A stretch of 64,000 bases of DNA, taken from Actinoplanes octamycinicus. GTDB taxonomy: Bacteria > Actinomycetota > Actinomycetes > Mycobacteriales > Micromonosporaceae. The DNA lies in the NCBI RefSeq assembly GCF_014205225.1, contig NZ_JACHNB010000001.1, positions 2,895,501-2,959,500 on the forward strand. The letters run 5' to 3'. The notes under the pieces were generated by a model that was not told where the DNA came from, searched no databases, and worked only from the letters and a program-made list of their open reading frames with translations. The translations under genes and the position numbers were made by a program. This document shows positions 27,036-35,011 of this stretch, piece after piece (within the stretch, counting starts at the first letter, position 1; each line of letters begins with the position of its first letter).

Positions 27036-27246
27036 TCGCCGCTGACGTCGTCGGCGACACCCCGGAGCGCACTTTCCGTCGCGGCCGAGTTCCCAGCAAT
27101 GGCAGACCCGGCCTCGCCCCTAGATGTCCCGGTCGGCACTTCGGTGCCGCGAACCGGTCCGTGCGTAGGGGTGTCGTCAACGCATCACGGCCGGACCCCA
27201 GCGGATCAGCGATGAGCACACCGGTCTGACCGTTGGAATCCCCGGA

Positions 27247-27298
27247 GAACGGGGGTGGCTCGTGAAAACGAGCCACCCCCGTTCTTTTTTGTGTTTTT
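27247..27298 (+). terminator. Strong intrinsic terminator after the peptide genes
   Basis: Perfect 16-bp stem GAACGGGGGTGGCTCG, loop TGAAAA, then TTTTTTGTGTTTTT (27285-27298). It is the only textbook U-tract terminator of the locus. It lies between the peptide genes and the SagB gene, so it either ends the ligase/peptide transcript or attenuates read-through so that peptide mRNA greatly exceeds enzyme mRNA. The 210 bp between copy 3 and this hairpin contain no gene I can support. Confidence 0.95.
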
Positions 27299-27328
27299 CG
27301 TACGCCGAAGTTCCGAGCGGAGGATCTG

Positions 27329-28453
27329 ATGAAAGTACGTCGCCACCGCCATCTCGTCTGCCGGTGGGAGGAGGACGGACTGCTGGTCGGGGTGCCCGAT
27401 CAGCGGCGCTGGGTCAAGGCGACCCCCGGCCTGCGCGCCCTGCTCGACGCCGCGGACCAGTGGATCGACGTGGACGACCTGGTCGAGGGCCTCGGCGAGT
27501 CGCCCGGGGTCCGCGACGCGGTGGACGCGCTGCGGAAGATGAACCTGCTGACCGACGACGACACCGACACCGGCGACGGGTCCGACGAGCTGCGGGCGCC
27601 GTGGGGCTGGTGGGGGATGACCGCGCAGCGGTTCCACACCGACGCGCGGGACGCCAACTACCTGGTCAACTCGCCGCACCGGGACGAGACCGCGGCCGCG
27701 ATCGCCGCCGACGGCAACGGGCCGCCGGCCTTCAAGGACTATCCGGACCGCCCGGTGGTGATGCTGCCGCGCCGGCCGCTGCCGCTGCACGCCCCGGTGG
27801 ACGAGGTGTTCGCCGCCCGGCGCACGCACCGCTGCTTCACCGCCGAGCCGGTCACCCTGGACCAGCTCTCGACGGTGCTGTTCTACACGTTCGCGCCGCA
27901 GCGGTTCCTGGACGGCGGCCTGTTCGGCGTGCTGCAGGGCCGGGTGTCGGCCTCGGCGGGCGCCCGGCACGAGGCCGAGTGCTACGTCGTGGTCTTCAAC
28001 GTCGTCGGCGTCACGCCTGGGCTCTACCACTACTCGACCCGGCAGCACGCGCTGGAGCTGCTCCGGGCCGACGTCACCCGGGACGAGCTGGCCGAGCTGA
28101 CCTACCACCAGGGCCCGTCGTACGAGGGCGCCTTCACCTGCCTGACCACCGCGGTGGCCAACCGGCTGGCCTGGAAGTACCGGCATCCCCGGGCGTACCG
28201 GCTGTGGATGTACGACGCCGGCCACTACGCGCAGACCTTCGCACTGACCTGCACCGCGCTCGGCCTCGGCCCGTTCCAGACGGTGGCCTTCGCCGACACC
28301 GAGCTGGAGACCTTCCTGGGCGTCGACGGCGACCAGGAGTTCGCCGTCTACCTGCTGGCCGCCGGCGTGCCGGACGGCGCCCCGGCGAGCCCCAGCGGCA
28401 CGCCCAGCCTGCCCGTCGACTTCCGTTATCCCGCGCCCACCGTGCTCTGGTGA
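27329..28453 (+). CDS. SagB-type peptide dehydrogenase (nitroreductase fold)
   Basis: 374-residue FMN enzyme; ATG 4 bases after GGAGGA. Residues ~1-85 form a small N-terminal domain rich in W, D and R, of the kind fused to SagB proteins; ~150-350 are the nitroreductase-like core with RRTHRCFTAEPVTLDQLS and the family pattern TPGLYHYSTRQHALELLR, ending in GLGPFQTVAF. Classical SagB enzymes oxidise azolines to azoles after a YcaO cyclodehydratase. No YcaO or E1-like protein is encoded in the window, and the 20-residue peptides contain no cysteine, so it probably performs another dehydrogenation. It is the first gene after the peptide terminator, followed 23 bp later by the cupin oxygenase. Confidence 0.87.
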   Translation: MKVRRHRHLVCRWEEDGLLVGVPDQRRWVKATPGLRALLDAADQWIDVDDLVEGLGESPGVRDAVDALRKMNLLTDDDTDTGDGSDELRAPWGWWGMTAQRFHTDARDANYLVNSPHRDETAAAIAADGNGPPAFKDYPDRPVVMLPRRPLPLHAPVDEVFAARRTHRCFTAEPVTLDQLSTVLFYTFAPQRFLDGGLFGVLQGRVSASAGARHEAECYVVVFNVVGVTPGLYHYSTRQHALELLRADVTRDELAELTYHQGPSYEGAFTCLTTAVANRLAWKYRHPRAYRLWMYDAGHYAQTFALTCTALGLGPFQTVAFADTELETFLGVDGDQEFAVYLLAAGVPDGAPASPSGTPSLPVDFRYPAPTVLW

Positions 28454-28476
28454 GCGACCACCCCCGGAGGGTTGCC

Positions 28477-29640
28477 ATGACCACGACCGACTTCTCCACC
28501 CTCGTCGAGGACGTGCCGCGGTTCCTCGACGACTCCTGGACCCGCGAGCCGCTGCTGCGCCGGGCCGCCTCGCCGAACGGCTTCGCCGACGTGCTGACCG
28601 TGGCCGAGGTGGGCCGGCTGCTGAGCTCGCCGACCCTGCGGCTGCCGTTCGTCCGGCTGGTCAAGGGCGGCGAGTCGGTGCCGGAGAGTGCCTACACCAC
28701 CACCCGGCGGTTCGGCCACGGCACGGTCACCGACGCGGTCGACCGGGACCGGGTGCTGACCTACTTCCGGTCCGGCGCGACGATCGTGCTGGACGCGGTC
28801 GAGGCGTACGCCCCCGGGGTGGCCCGGATGTGCGCCGAGGCGGCCGCGACCCTGGGCTGCCCGGCCGACGCGGTGGCCTTCCTGACCCCGCCGGCGCGCA
28901 AGGGCCTGTCCCCGCACATCGACGACGAGGACGTCTTCGTCCTGCAGATCTCCGGCACCAAGCGCTGGCTGGTCCATCCGCAGCTGCGCCCGGTGCCGCT
29001 GACCCCGCGCACCCTGCTCGGCCAGGACCTCGGCGCGCCGCTGCTGGACGTGGTGCTCGGCCCCGGTGACGCGCTCTACGTCCCGCGCGGCACGCCGCAC
29101 GAGGCCGCCTCGGTCGGCGGGCACTCGCTGCACGTGTCGCTGGCCGCGCGCCGGCCCACCCTGGACACGCTGGTCCAGGACGTGGTGCGGGAGGCGCTGG
29201 CGGCGGTGCCCGGGGACGCCGACGTCGACGCCGGCGTGCACCCGGAGTCGGTCGCCGTGCCGCTGGGCCGGCGGTTGGAGGCGGTGCGGGCACGCCTCGG
29301 GCAGCTCGGTGTCGCGGCGGTCCGGGCGCCCGGCGGCGCGTCCGCGGCACCGTCCGCCTCGATCGAGTCGATCCTGTCCGGCATGGACGGCCTGGCCGAC
29401 GAGAACAGCCGGATCCGGGTGCCCGGCACGCTCCGGGTGGAACCGGCCGGCGACCAGGTGGCCGCCGACTTCGGCGGGTTCCGGGCGATGTTCCCGGCCC
29501 CGCTGGCGGCCGGCCTGATCCGGCTGGCCGGCGGCGAGTCGGTGACCCTGCGGGAGCTGGCCGCCGGTGGGGACGTGGCGAGTGTCCGGGCCGCGGCCAG
29601 CCAGCTGGTGCTGCGCGGCGCGTTCGTGCTGGCCGCCTGA
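28477..29640 (+). CDS. JmjC/cupin_4 Fe(II) 2-oxoglutarate-dependent oxygenase
   Basis: 387 residues, ATG after CGGAGG. The metal-binding facial triad is visible as H147 and D149 in SPHIDDEDVFVLQISG and H208 in PRGTPHEA; KRW follows at ~160. This arrangement, with a C-terminal dimerisation and winged-helix-like region (~245-387), matches the cupin_4 family, whose bacterial member YcfD hydroxylates arginine of ribosomal protein L16 and whose human relatives MINA53 and NO66 hydroxylate histidine of ribosomal proteins. Next to a SagB enzyme and His-His-Pro peptides, hydroxylation of the small peptide is a natural guess (inference). Its stop overlaps the start of the MFS gene by one base. Confidence 0.88.
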   Translation: MTTTDFSTLVEDVPRFLDDSWTREPLLRRAASPNGFADVLTVAEVGRLLSSPTLRLPFVRLVKGGESVPESAYTTTRRFGHGTVTDAVDRDRVLTYFRSGATIVLDAVEAYAPGVARMCAEAAATLGCPADAVAFLTPPARKGLSPHIDDEDVFVLQISGTKRWLVHPQLRPVPLTPRTLLGQDLGAPLLDVVLGPGDALYVPRGTPHEAASVGGHSLHVSLAARRPTLDTLVQDVVREALAAVPGDADVDAGVHPESVAVPLGRRLEAVRARLGQLGVAAVRAPGGASAAPSASIESILSGMDGLADENSRIRVPGTLRVEPAGDQVAADFGGFRAMFPAPLAAGLIRLAGGESVTLRELAAGGDVASVRAAASQLVLRGAFVLAA

Positions 29641-30731
29641 TGGGCGGGATCGGCGCGATGGCGCCGGAGCGAACGGACCGGACCGGCGGGATCTGGCGGC
29701 GCCGGTCGTTCGTCCAGCTGTGGGCGGGGCAGTCGGCCGGGTCGGTCAGCGACCAGCTGCTGCCGATCGCGCTGAGCCTCTACGTGGTCCAGCGCGGCGG
29801 CGGGGTGGCCGACGTCAGCCTGCTGCTCGGCGGTCGCGCGGTGGCCCTGGTGCTGTGCCTGCTGATCGGCGGGGTGCTGGCCGACCGGGTGCCGCGGATC
29901 CGGCTGCTGATCACCGCGGACGTGTTCCGGGCCGCGGTGCTGCTCGCCGCCGTGGCGGCGCTGCCGCACCTGGCGCTGGGCGCGCTGGCCGTGGTGACCG
30001 TGCTGGTCACCGCCACCGGGCCGCGGGCCGCGCTGCTGGTGGCCGCGGCGCTGTTCCTGATCGGGGCGGCGGTGACCGCCGGGGTCCCCGGCGGCGAGCC
30101 GGTCGCCCGGCGCGGCGCCTCGGTGCTCACCGACGTCGCCGACGGGTTCCGGGCGATCCGCGACCGGCCCTGGATCTACGCCGTGATGGGCACCGTCTGC
30201 CTGCACCTGATGGCCGGCACGGCGGTCGCGCTGACCCTGCTGCCCGTGGTGGCGGCCCGCGACCTGGGCGGCGCCGGCGTCTACGGGGCGGCGGTAGCCG
30301 CGATGGCGGCCGGGGCGCTGCCCGCGGTGGTGGTGGCCGCCCGGTACCGCCCGGCCCGGCCCGGCCGGGCGGCGATGCTGGCCCTGGTCGGCTATGCCCT
30401 GCCGGTGCTGAGCCTGGCGCTGCCGGTGGGCGCGGCCGGGGTGATCGCGGCCTTCGCGGCCGGCGGCTTCGTCGTGGAGTTCTTCTTCGTGTACTGGGTG
30501 GCGGCGCTGCAGCGCAACGTGCCGCGGGAGCTGCTCGGCAAGGTGTTCGCGCTGGACCAGCTCGGCGCGTACGCCCTGCTGCCGGTCGGCTACGCGCTGG
30601 TCGGGCCGGTGGTGGCCGGGATCGGCGAGCGACCGGCGCTGATCGGCGGGGCGGTGCTGGTGGCGGTCTCCAGCGTGCTGGTGCTGGCCGTGCCGCGGGT
30701 CGCCGGGTTCGGTGACGCCCCGGCGGCCTGA
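29640..30731 (+). CDS. MFS transporter, probable product exporter 2
   Basis: 363-residue, about 10-12 membrane segments; starts in TGATG overlap with the oxygenase stop (a second ATG lies 18 bp downstream). The loop signature GGVLADRVPRIRLL is present near residue 80. It resembles the MFS_3/enterobactin-exporter-like branch and is a little short for the family (usually ~400). It ends 11 bp from the convergent sigma factor gene, which marks the end of this operon. Confidence 0.85.
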   Translation: MGGIGAMAPERTDRTGGIWRRRSFVQLWAGQSAGSVSDQLLPIALSLYVVQRGGGVADVSLLLGGRAVALVLCLLIGGVLADRVPRIRLLITADVFRAAVLLAAVAALPHLALGALAVVTVLVTATGPRAALLVAAALFLIGAAVTAGVPGGEPVARRGASVLTDVADGFRAIRDRPWIYAVMGTVCLHLMAGTAVALTLLPVVAARDLGGAGVYGAAVAAMAAGALPAVVVAARYRPARPGRAAMLALVGYALPVLSLALPVGAAGVIAAFAAGGFVVEFFFVYWVAALQRNVPRELLGKVFALDQLGAYALLPVGYALVGPVVAGIGERPALIGGAVLVAVSSVLVLAVPRVAGFGDAPAA

Positions 30732-30742
30732 GCGGCGCGGGG

Positions 30743-31327
30743 TCAGGCCGCCAGCGCCTCGCGCAGCCGGCGCAGGCAGCGGGTCCGGATCGGGCCGATC
30801 GAGCTGGCCGACAACGCGAGGCGTTCGGCCGCCTCCTCGTAGCTGGCCGGCGGGTCGGTCAGCATCAGTTCGAGCAGCGCCTGGCACTGCGGCGACAGGC
30901 AGTGCAGGGCGGCCCGCAGCCGGGCGTGCAGCTCGGCCCGCAGCACCTCGTCCTCGGGCTGGGCGACCTGCGGGTCGGCCCGCTCGAAGAGTTCGATCTT
31001 GTCGCTGACCACCGTCCGCGAGCTCCGGTTGAGCTGCTTGAGCGACTCGTTGCGGGCCACCGTGGCCAGCCAGTCGCCGAGGCGCTCCGGGTCGCGGATG
31101 GTGTCGACCTTCTGCACCAGCTTGCTCCAGGTCGCCTGGCAGACGTCCTCGCACTCGGTGTGGCTGAGCCGGTGCCGGAAGGCCACCGACCAGATCAGGC
31201 CGGCGAACCGGTCCACCACTTGTTGCCAGGCGCCCTGGTCGCCGCCGCGGCAGGCGGTCAGGAGTTCGGCGTTCGACGGGCCCCGGTGCTGGTAGGTACG
31301 GACGGCGGGAGGTGCCACAGCAATCAC
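30743..31327 (-). CDS. ECF-type RNA polymerase sigma factor
   Basis: 194 residues with sigma region 2 (AFRHRLSHTECEDVCQATWSKL, residues ~49-70) and region 4 (SYEEAAERLALSASSIGPIRTRCLRRLREAL, split by a linker from region 2). It has no SnoaL or other C-terminal extension and no adjacent anti-sigma gene. It faces the end of the peptide operon and is divergent from the ACP gene. A role in controlling the neighbouring biosynthetic genes is possible but not shown by any recognised promoter pair. Confidence 0.9.
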   Translation of the reverse strand: MIAVAPPAVRTYQHRGPSNAELLTACRGGDQGAWQQVVDRFAGLIWSVAFRHRLSHTECEDVCQATWSKLVQKVDTIRDPERLGDWLATVARNESLKQLNRSSRTVVSDKIELFERADPQVAQPEDEVLRAELHARLRAALHCLSPQCQALLELMLTDPPASYEEAAERLALSASSIGPIRTRCLRRLREALAA

Positions 31328-31414
31328 CTACATCGAAGTTGGTCGATCTTTGAGGGCCGAAGCGGCCGGTGCGGCCGGGACGGGTGGAGGGGACACGGCG
31401 CGCTCGGAGCGCGG

Positions 31415-31447
31415 CCGGGTGAGTTCGGGGCCCCGGAACTCACCCGG
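31415..31447. promoter_or_regulatory. 33-bp palindrome in the sigma factor/ACP divergent gap
   Basis: Arms CCGGGTGAGTTC and GAACTCACCCGG flank a self-complementary GGGGCCCC centre, about 90 bp upstream of the sigma factor start and 200 bp upstream of the ACP gene. It could bind a dimeric regulator or be a small transcript terminator. The remaining 320 bp of this gap (31328-31647) show no gene. Confidence 0.55.
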
Positions 31448-31647
31448 TTTCGCCGTGCGTCGCGCTCGGTCGAAACCTGCGCTACTTCGGTTGTAATCGC
31501 TGCTCAGGCCGCTCTCAAGGGAGCTGCCGTGGCCGCATCCTGCCGTGTCCGGACCTGGACGGCTCGGGCTGCGCCGCCCGGGGGTGTCCGGTCGCGGCCA
31601 GTTCCGGGATCTGAAGGGGGAAGCGGTCGAGAAGAAGGAGGGCCGTC

Positions 31648-32067
31648 ATGGAGCCGAACGTCATCCAGGTGATCCGCGAAGCCGTCGCCGAGACGCTGGA
31701 CTGCGAGACCGATGCCGTGCCGCTGCACGCCGCCGTGGTGGCCGATCTGGGCGCCGAGTCGATCGAGCTGGTGGACGTGTTGTTCCGGGTGGAGTGCGCG
31801 CTCGGCGTCCAGCTGGCCATCGACGACATCGGCACGCTGCTGCAGGGCGGCCTCGCCGACCACCAGTTCGTCGACGCCCGCGGCACGCTGACCGGCGCCG
31901 GCCGGGCCCAGCTCGCCTCGATCCTGACCGTGCCCACCGGCGTCCGGCTGGCCACCGGCCTGCGCCCGGACCAGGTCTCCGCGCTGCTCACCGTGGAGGA
32001 TCTGGCGGCGCTGCTGAGCCCGCTGCTGACCACCACGGACGGATCCCGGCCGTGTCTGGTCCGCTAG
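31648..32067 (+). CDS. Acyl carrier protein-like protein with C-terminal extension
   Basis: 139 residues. Residues ~1-75 are a carrier domain with the attachment serine in DLGAESIELVDVLFRVE (~35-50); the remaining ~65 residues contain a second, serine-less half similar to the end of an ACP fold (LRPDQVSALLTVEDLAALL). An AGAAGAAGGAGGG region precedes the ATG. It is followed by an AcpS-like gene, an aldehyde dehydrogenase and a DUF4188 gene, suggesting an acyl-ACP-derived aldehyde or fatty acid side pathway separate from the four-ACP synthase. Confidence 0.85.
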   Translation: MEPNVIQVIREAVAETLDCETDAVPLHAAVVADLGAESIELVDVLFRVECALGVQLAIDDIGTLLQGGLADHQFVDARGTLTGAGRAQLASILTVPTGVRLATGLRPDQVSALLTVEDLAALLSPLLTTTDGSRPCLVR

Positions 32068-32075
32068 GAGCCGGC

Positions 32076-32501
32076 GTGATCGGCGCCTGGTCGCTGGAGT
32101 CGTCCCGGGCGCTGGCCGTGCTGGGCCGCAGCCCCCGGGTGACGGCCGCGGTGTTCACCGGCGCCGAGCTGGAGAGCCTGCTGCGCGAGCCGTTCAACCC
32201 GCTGGCCTGCGCGGTGCACTGGACCGTCAAGGAGGCCACGCTGCGGGCGCTGGCCCTGCCGCCCCGGCTGTGGAGCCGGTGGCGGGACGTCCGGGTGGAG
32301 GGCTCCGGCAGCCGGCCGCGGGTCCGGCTGCACGGCGAGGTGGCGGCCTACGCCGCGGCCCGCGGCGTCCGCCGGGTCGACGTCACCGTCCGCCACCAGG
32401 ACAGCCGGCTGATCGCCACGGTGGTGGCCGGCGGCGGCGCCGCGCGCGCCGTGCGGATGATGCCCAGTTTTCCCGGAGCAGTGCGAGGAGAGTCCCGATG
32501 A
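32076..32501 (+). CDS. AcpS-like 4'-phosphopantetheinyl transferase
   Basis: 141 residues from a GTG with TAGGAG six bases upstream; an in-frame GTG at 32052 is an alternative that would overlap the ACP gene. The diagnostic helix VHWTVKEATLRAL (metal-binding glutamate in KEA) and a preceding AAVFTGAELESLL (compare FTxxE of AcpS) support a holo-ACP synthase fold. The usual N-terminal GxDxV metal motif is degenerate (GAWSLESSR), so activity is not certain. It is probably dedicated to the ACP directly upstream. Confidence 0.75.
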   Translation: MIGAWSLESSRALAVLGRSPRVTAAVFTGAELESLLREPFNPLACAVHWTVKEATLRALALPPRLWSRWRDVRVEGSGSRPRVRLHGEVAAYAAARGVRRVDVTVRHQDSRLIATVVAGGGAARAVRMMPSFPGAVRGESR

Positions 32502-33913
32502 CCGACATCCTGACCGCCGCCGAAGTGGTCAGCCGCGAGCCGGCCACCGGCGAGATCCTGGGCCGCTATCCGGTCGCGGACGCCGCCGCGGTGGCCGACG
32601 CCACCGGCCGGGCGGCGGCCGCCCAGCCCGGGTGGGCGGCGCTGCCCGGCGCGGCCCGCGCCGGCATTCTGCGCCGGGCCGCCGAGGTGCTCACCCGGCG
32701 CGCCGGCGAGCTGGCGCCGCTGCTGATCCGGGAGTCCGGCTCGATCCCCGGCAAGGCCGAGGCCGAGCTGGGCGGCGGGGCCGGCGAGCTGCTGTCCGCC
32801 GCCGCGCTGGCCGAGCAGGACCTGGGCCGCGAGCTGGCGACCCGGGAACCGGACCGGACGGCGCGCTCGGTCCGGGTGCCGGTCGGCGTGGTCGCGGTGA
32901 TCACCCCGTGGAACTTCCCGGTGGTGCTCGCCCTGCGCTCGGTCGCGCCCGCGCTGGCCCTGGGCAACACCGTGGTGCTCAAGCCGGACCCGAACACCCC
33001 CGGGATCGGCGGCGCGGCGCTGGCCGCGGTGCTGGCCGAGGCGGGCCTGCCGGACGGTGTGCTGCAGGTGGTGCACGGCGACTCGGAGACCGGCCGGGCG
33101 CTGGTCACCGACGAGCGGGTGGACCTGGTCAGCTTCACCGGCTCGGTGGCGGCCGGCCGGTCGGTCGGCGCGGCCGCGGCGATCCGGCTCAAGCGCGCGG
33201 TCCTCGAACTCGGCGGCAACAACCCGTTCCTGGTGCTCGACGACGCCGACGTGGCCGCGGCCGCCTCGGCCGGGGCCTGGGGCGGGTTCCTGCACCAGGG
33301 GCAGATCTGCATGGCGGCGCGGCGGCACCTGGTGCACCGGTCGGTCCTCGGGGCCTACACCGAGGCGCTGGTGGCGAAGGCCCGGCGGCTGCGGGCCGGC
33401 GACCCGTACCGGGACCCGGGCGTGCAGCTCGGGCCGCTGATCAGCGAGGCGCAGCGGGACCGGGTGGTGGCCGCGCTGGACGACGCGGTCGGCGAGGGCG
33501 CGGTGGTGGCGGCCGGCGGCACCGTGGACGGGCTGTACGTGGCGCCGACCGTGCTCACCGGGGTGCGCCCGGACATGCGGATCTTCCAGGCCGAGACGTT
33601 CGGGCCGGTGGTCACGATCACCGCCTTCGACGACGACGACGAGGCGGTGGCGCTCGCCAACGGCACCCCGTACGGCCTGGCCGCCGCGGTCTACACGCCG
33701 GACGCCGAGCGGGGCGCCGCGCTGGCCGGCCGGCTGCGGGCCGGTGCCGTGCACATCGGCGACCAGACCGTCCAGCACGACCCGCGGTGGCCGTTCGCCG
33801 GGCTGGGCATCTCCGGCAACGGCGACGGCTTCGGCGGCGCCGCGAGTGTCACCACGTTCACCCAGGAGCGGTGCGTGACGGTGTCCCGGCCGGCGCGTAC
33901 CTACCCGTTCTGA
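32498..33913 (+). CDS. NAD(P)-dependent aldehyde dehydrogenase
   Basis: 471 residues; ATG overlaps the AcpS-like stop (ATGA). Rossmann and catalytic motifs: VITPWNFPVVLALR, FTGSVAAGRSVG, VLELGGNNPFLVL with the general-base glutamate, and GQICMAARRHLVH with the nucleophilic cysteine (~position 270). It most resembles benzaldehyde/vanillin-type dehydrogenases. Linked with an ACP and a DUF4188 protein it may oxidise a long-chain or aromatic aldehyde (inference). Confidence 0.92.
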   Translation: MTDILTAAEVVSREPATGEILGRYPVADAAAVADATGRAAAAQPGWAALPGAARAGILRRAAEVLTRRAGELAPLLIRESGSIPGKAEAELGGGAGELLSAAALAEQDLGRELATREPDRTARSVRVPVGVVAVITPWNFPVVLALRSVAPALALGNTVVLKPDPNTPGIGGAALAAVLAEAGLPDGVLQVVHGDSETGRALVTDERVDLVSFTGSVAAGRSVGAAAAIRLKRAVLELGGNNPFLVLDDADVAAAASAGAWGGFLHQGQICMAARRHLVHRSVLGAYTEALVAKARRLRAGDPYRDPGVQLGPLISEAQRDRVVAALDDAVGEGAVVAAGGTVDGLYVAPTVLTGVRPDMRIFQAETFGPVVTITAFDDDDEAVALANGTPYGLAAAVYTPDAERGAALAGRLRAGAVHIGDQTVQHDPRWPFAGLGISGNGDGFGGAASVTTFTQERCVTVSRPARTYPF

Positions 33914-33940
33914 CCGAACTCTGCGAACAGGAGACAGACC

Positions 33941-34462
33941 ATGGTGGACATCCTGCGCGGCCGGCACACCGCCGAGCCTCCGGAGGGCACGGTGACCCTG
34001 CTCATCGGCACCCGGATCAACACCCTCTGGAAGGTGCACCGCTGGCTGCCGTTCTTCACCAGCATGGTGCGGATGCTCAAGGAGCTGCTCACCGACAAGG
34101 AGCGGCACGGCTTCCTCGGCTACCACGTCTGGTTCGGGCGGACCACGCTGGTGGTCCAGTACTGGCGCAGCATGGACGACCTGCTCGCCTACTCCCGGGC
34201 GCAGCCGATGGAGCACGTGCCGACCTGGCGCCTGTTCAACCGGACCAGCGAGGGCGAGCTGGGTGTCTTCCACGAGGCGTACACGGTGACCCGCCGCGGG
34301 CACCACGTGATCTACCGGGACATGCCGGCCGCGTTCGGGCTGGGCGGGGCGACCAGCATGGTGCCGGCCCGCAGCCACCCGGGCACCAGCCCGGCCGAGT
34401 GGAGCGACAAGGACCGGGCGGACGCCGAGCACTGGGGTGAGGTGCGCGCCTCGGCCTCCTGA
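33941..34462 (+). CDS. DUF4188 family protein
   Basis: 173-residue protein with the DUF4188 pattern: GTVTLLIGTRINTLWKVHRW, LGYHVWFGRTTLVVQYWRS and a C-terminal HHVIYRDMPAAFGL. These proteins are annotated as monooxygenase-like, dimeric alpha/beta barrel relatives without proven reaction. GGAGACAG precedes the ATG, 27 bp after the aldehyde dehydrogenase. It is the last gene of the ACP group. Confidence 0.8.
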   Translation: MVDILRGRHTAEPPEGTVTLLIGTRINTLWKVHRWLPFFTSMVRMLKELLTDKERHGFLGYHVWFGRTTLVVQYWRSMDDLLAYSRAQPMEHVPTWRLFNRTSEGELGVFHEAYTVTRRGHHVIYRDMPAAFGLGGATSMVPARSHPGTSPAEWSDKDRADAEHWGEVRASAS

Positions 34463-34487
34463 CCAGGCAGGAAGTCCCCCTGAGACG

Positions 34488-34535
34488 ACGCGGCCCGATC
34501 CGCCACCTTCCCCCGGTGGCCGGATCGGGCCGCGT
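34488..34535 (+). terminator. Hairpin after the DUF4188 gene
   Basis: Arms ACGCGGCCCGATCC and GGATCGGGCCGCGT, extended inward by GCCACC/GGTGGC with one bulged base, 7-nt loop TTCCCCC-like. It closes the ACP-to-DUF4188 operon; no long T-run follows. Confidence 0.75.
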
Positions 34536-34686
34536 TGTCACCCCGTGTCCAGGACCGGTCAGGCCCGGAGCGGACATATCCAAACCCTGTTCTGATCATC
34601 GTCGATGTTCTTTTATCTAAATAACACCGGAGCCGGCACCGGGAAATCACTCGACAGGCAGAATTCAATTCAGGGGGAATGAAGAA

Positions 34687-34821
34687 ATGCGCAAGCTCTT
34701 CGTCGCGAGTGTTCTCGGTCTGATCATGGCATTCAGCGGAGCCGCTGCCCAGCAGCTCGGCGAGCCCGGCTCGACCGCTATTAACGCCGACCCCGGTTCG
34801 GTCTGCGCCTCCTGCTGGTAA
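34687..34821 (+). CDS. 44-residue secreted-looking peptide ending in CASCW
   Basis: Begins MRKLFVASVLGLIMAFSGAA, a short signal sequence (basic n-region, 14 hydrophobic residues, AAA-Q near 21), and ends with SVCASCW. GGGGGA lies ten bases before the ATG. The upstream 100 bp are markedly AT-richer (TTTTATCTAAATAA around 34611-34624), consistent with a strong promoter. It has its own hairpin downstream and precedes a LuxR-like regulator. The processed C-terminal peptide of about 20 residues with two cysteines may be a signal or small bioactive peptide (inference); no family recognised. Confidence 0.72.
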   Translation: MRKLFVASVLGLIMAFSGAAAQQLGEPGSTAINADPGSVCASCW

Positions 34822-34877
34822 TTCCGGCGATCCGGCTGGTCCACGGCCTCCCGGACCGAGCTGACAAGGACTTTCGA

Positions 34878-34929
34878 GCGGGCCGCCGGCCAGATGATCG
34901 CAATGTCGATCATCCGGCCGGCGGCCCGC
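34878..34929 (+). terminator. Long hairpin between the CASCW peptide and the regulator
   Basis: 23-bp arms (left from GCGGGCCGCCGGCC, right ending GGCCGGCGGCCCGC) with a single mismatch and loop CAATGT. It probably terminates the short peptide transcript and isolates it from the regulator gene. Confidence 0.8.
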
Positions 34930-35011
34930 CTCGCGTGCTCGCTTTGCATGTGTGGACCCCCGGTTTTAGGCTGGCCCATGACAACGTCGCCCGGCCGGGG
35001 GGATCGGATAG

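Noticed and set aside
27099..27215. A 38-residue frame starting ATG GCA GAC after peptide copy 3, which also contains a His-His pair
   Set aside because: No ribosome binding site, no repetition, and composition like random GC-rich sequence; the His-His match is probably chance.
30743..31327. The sigma factor as an assured regulator of the biosynthetic locus
   Set aside because: Only proximity supports it; I found no shared ECF promoter pair upstream of the operons.
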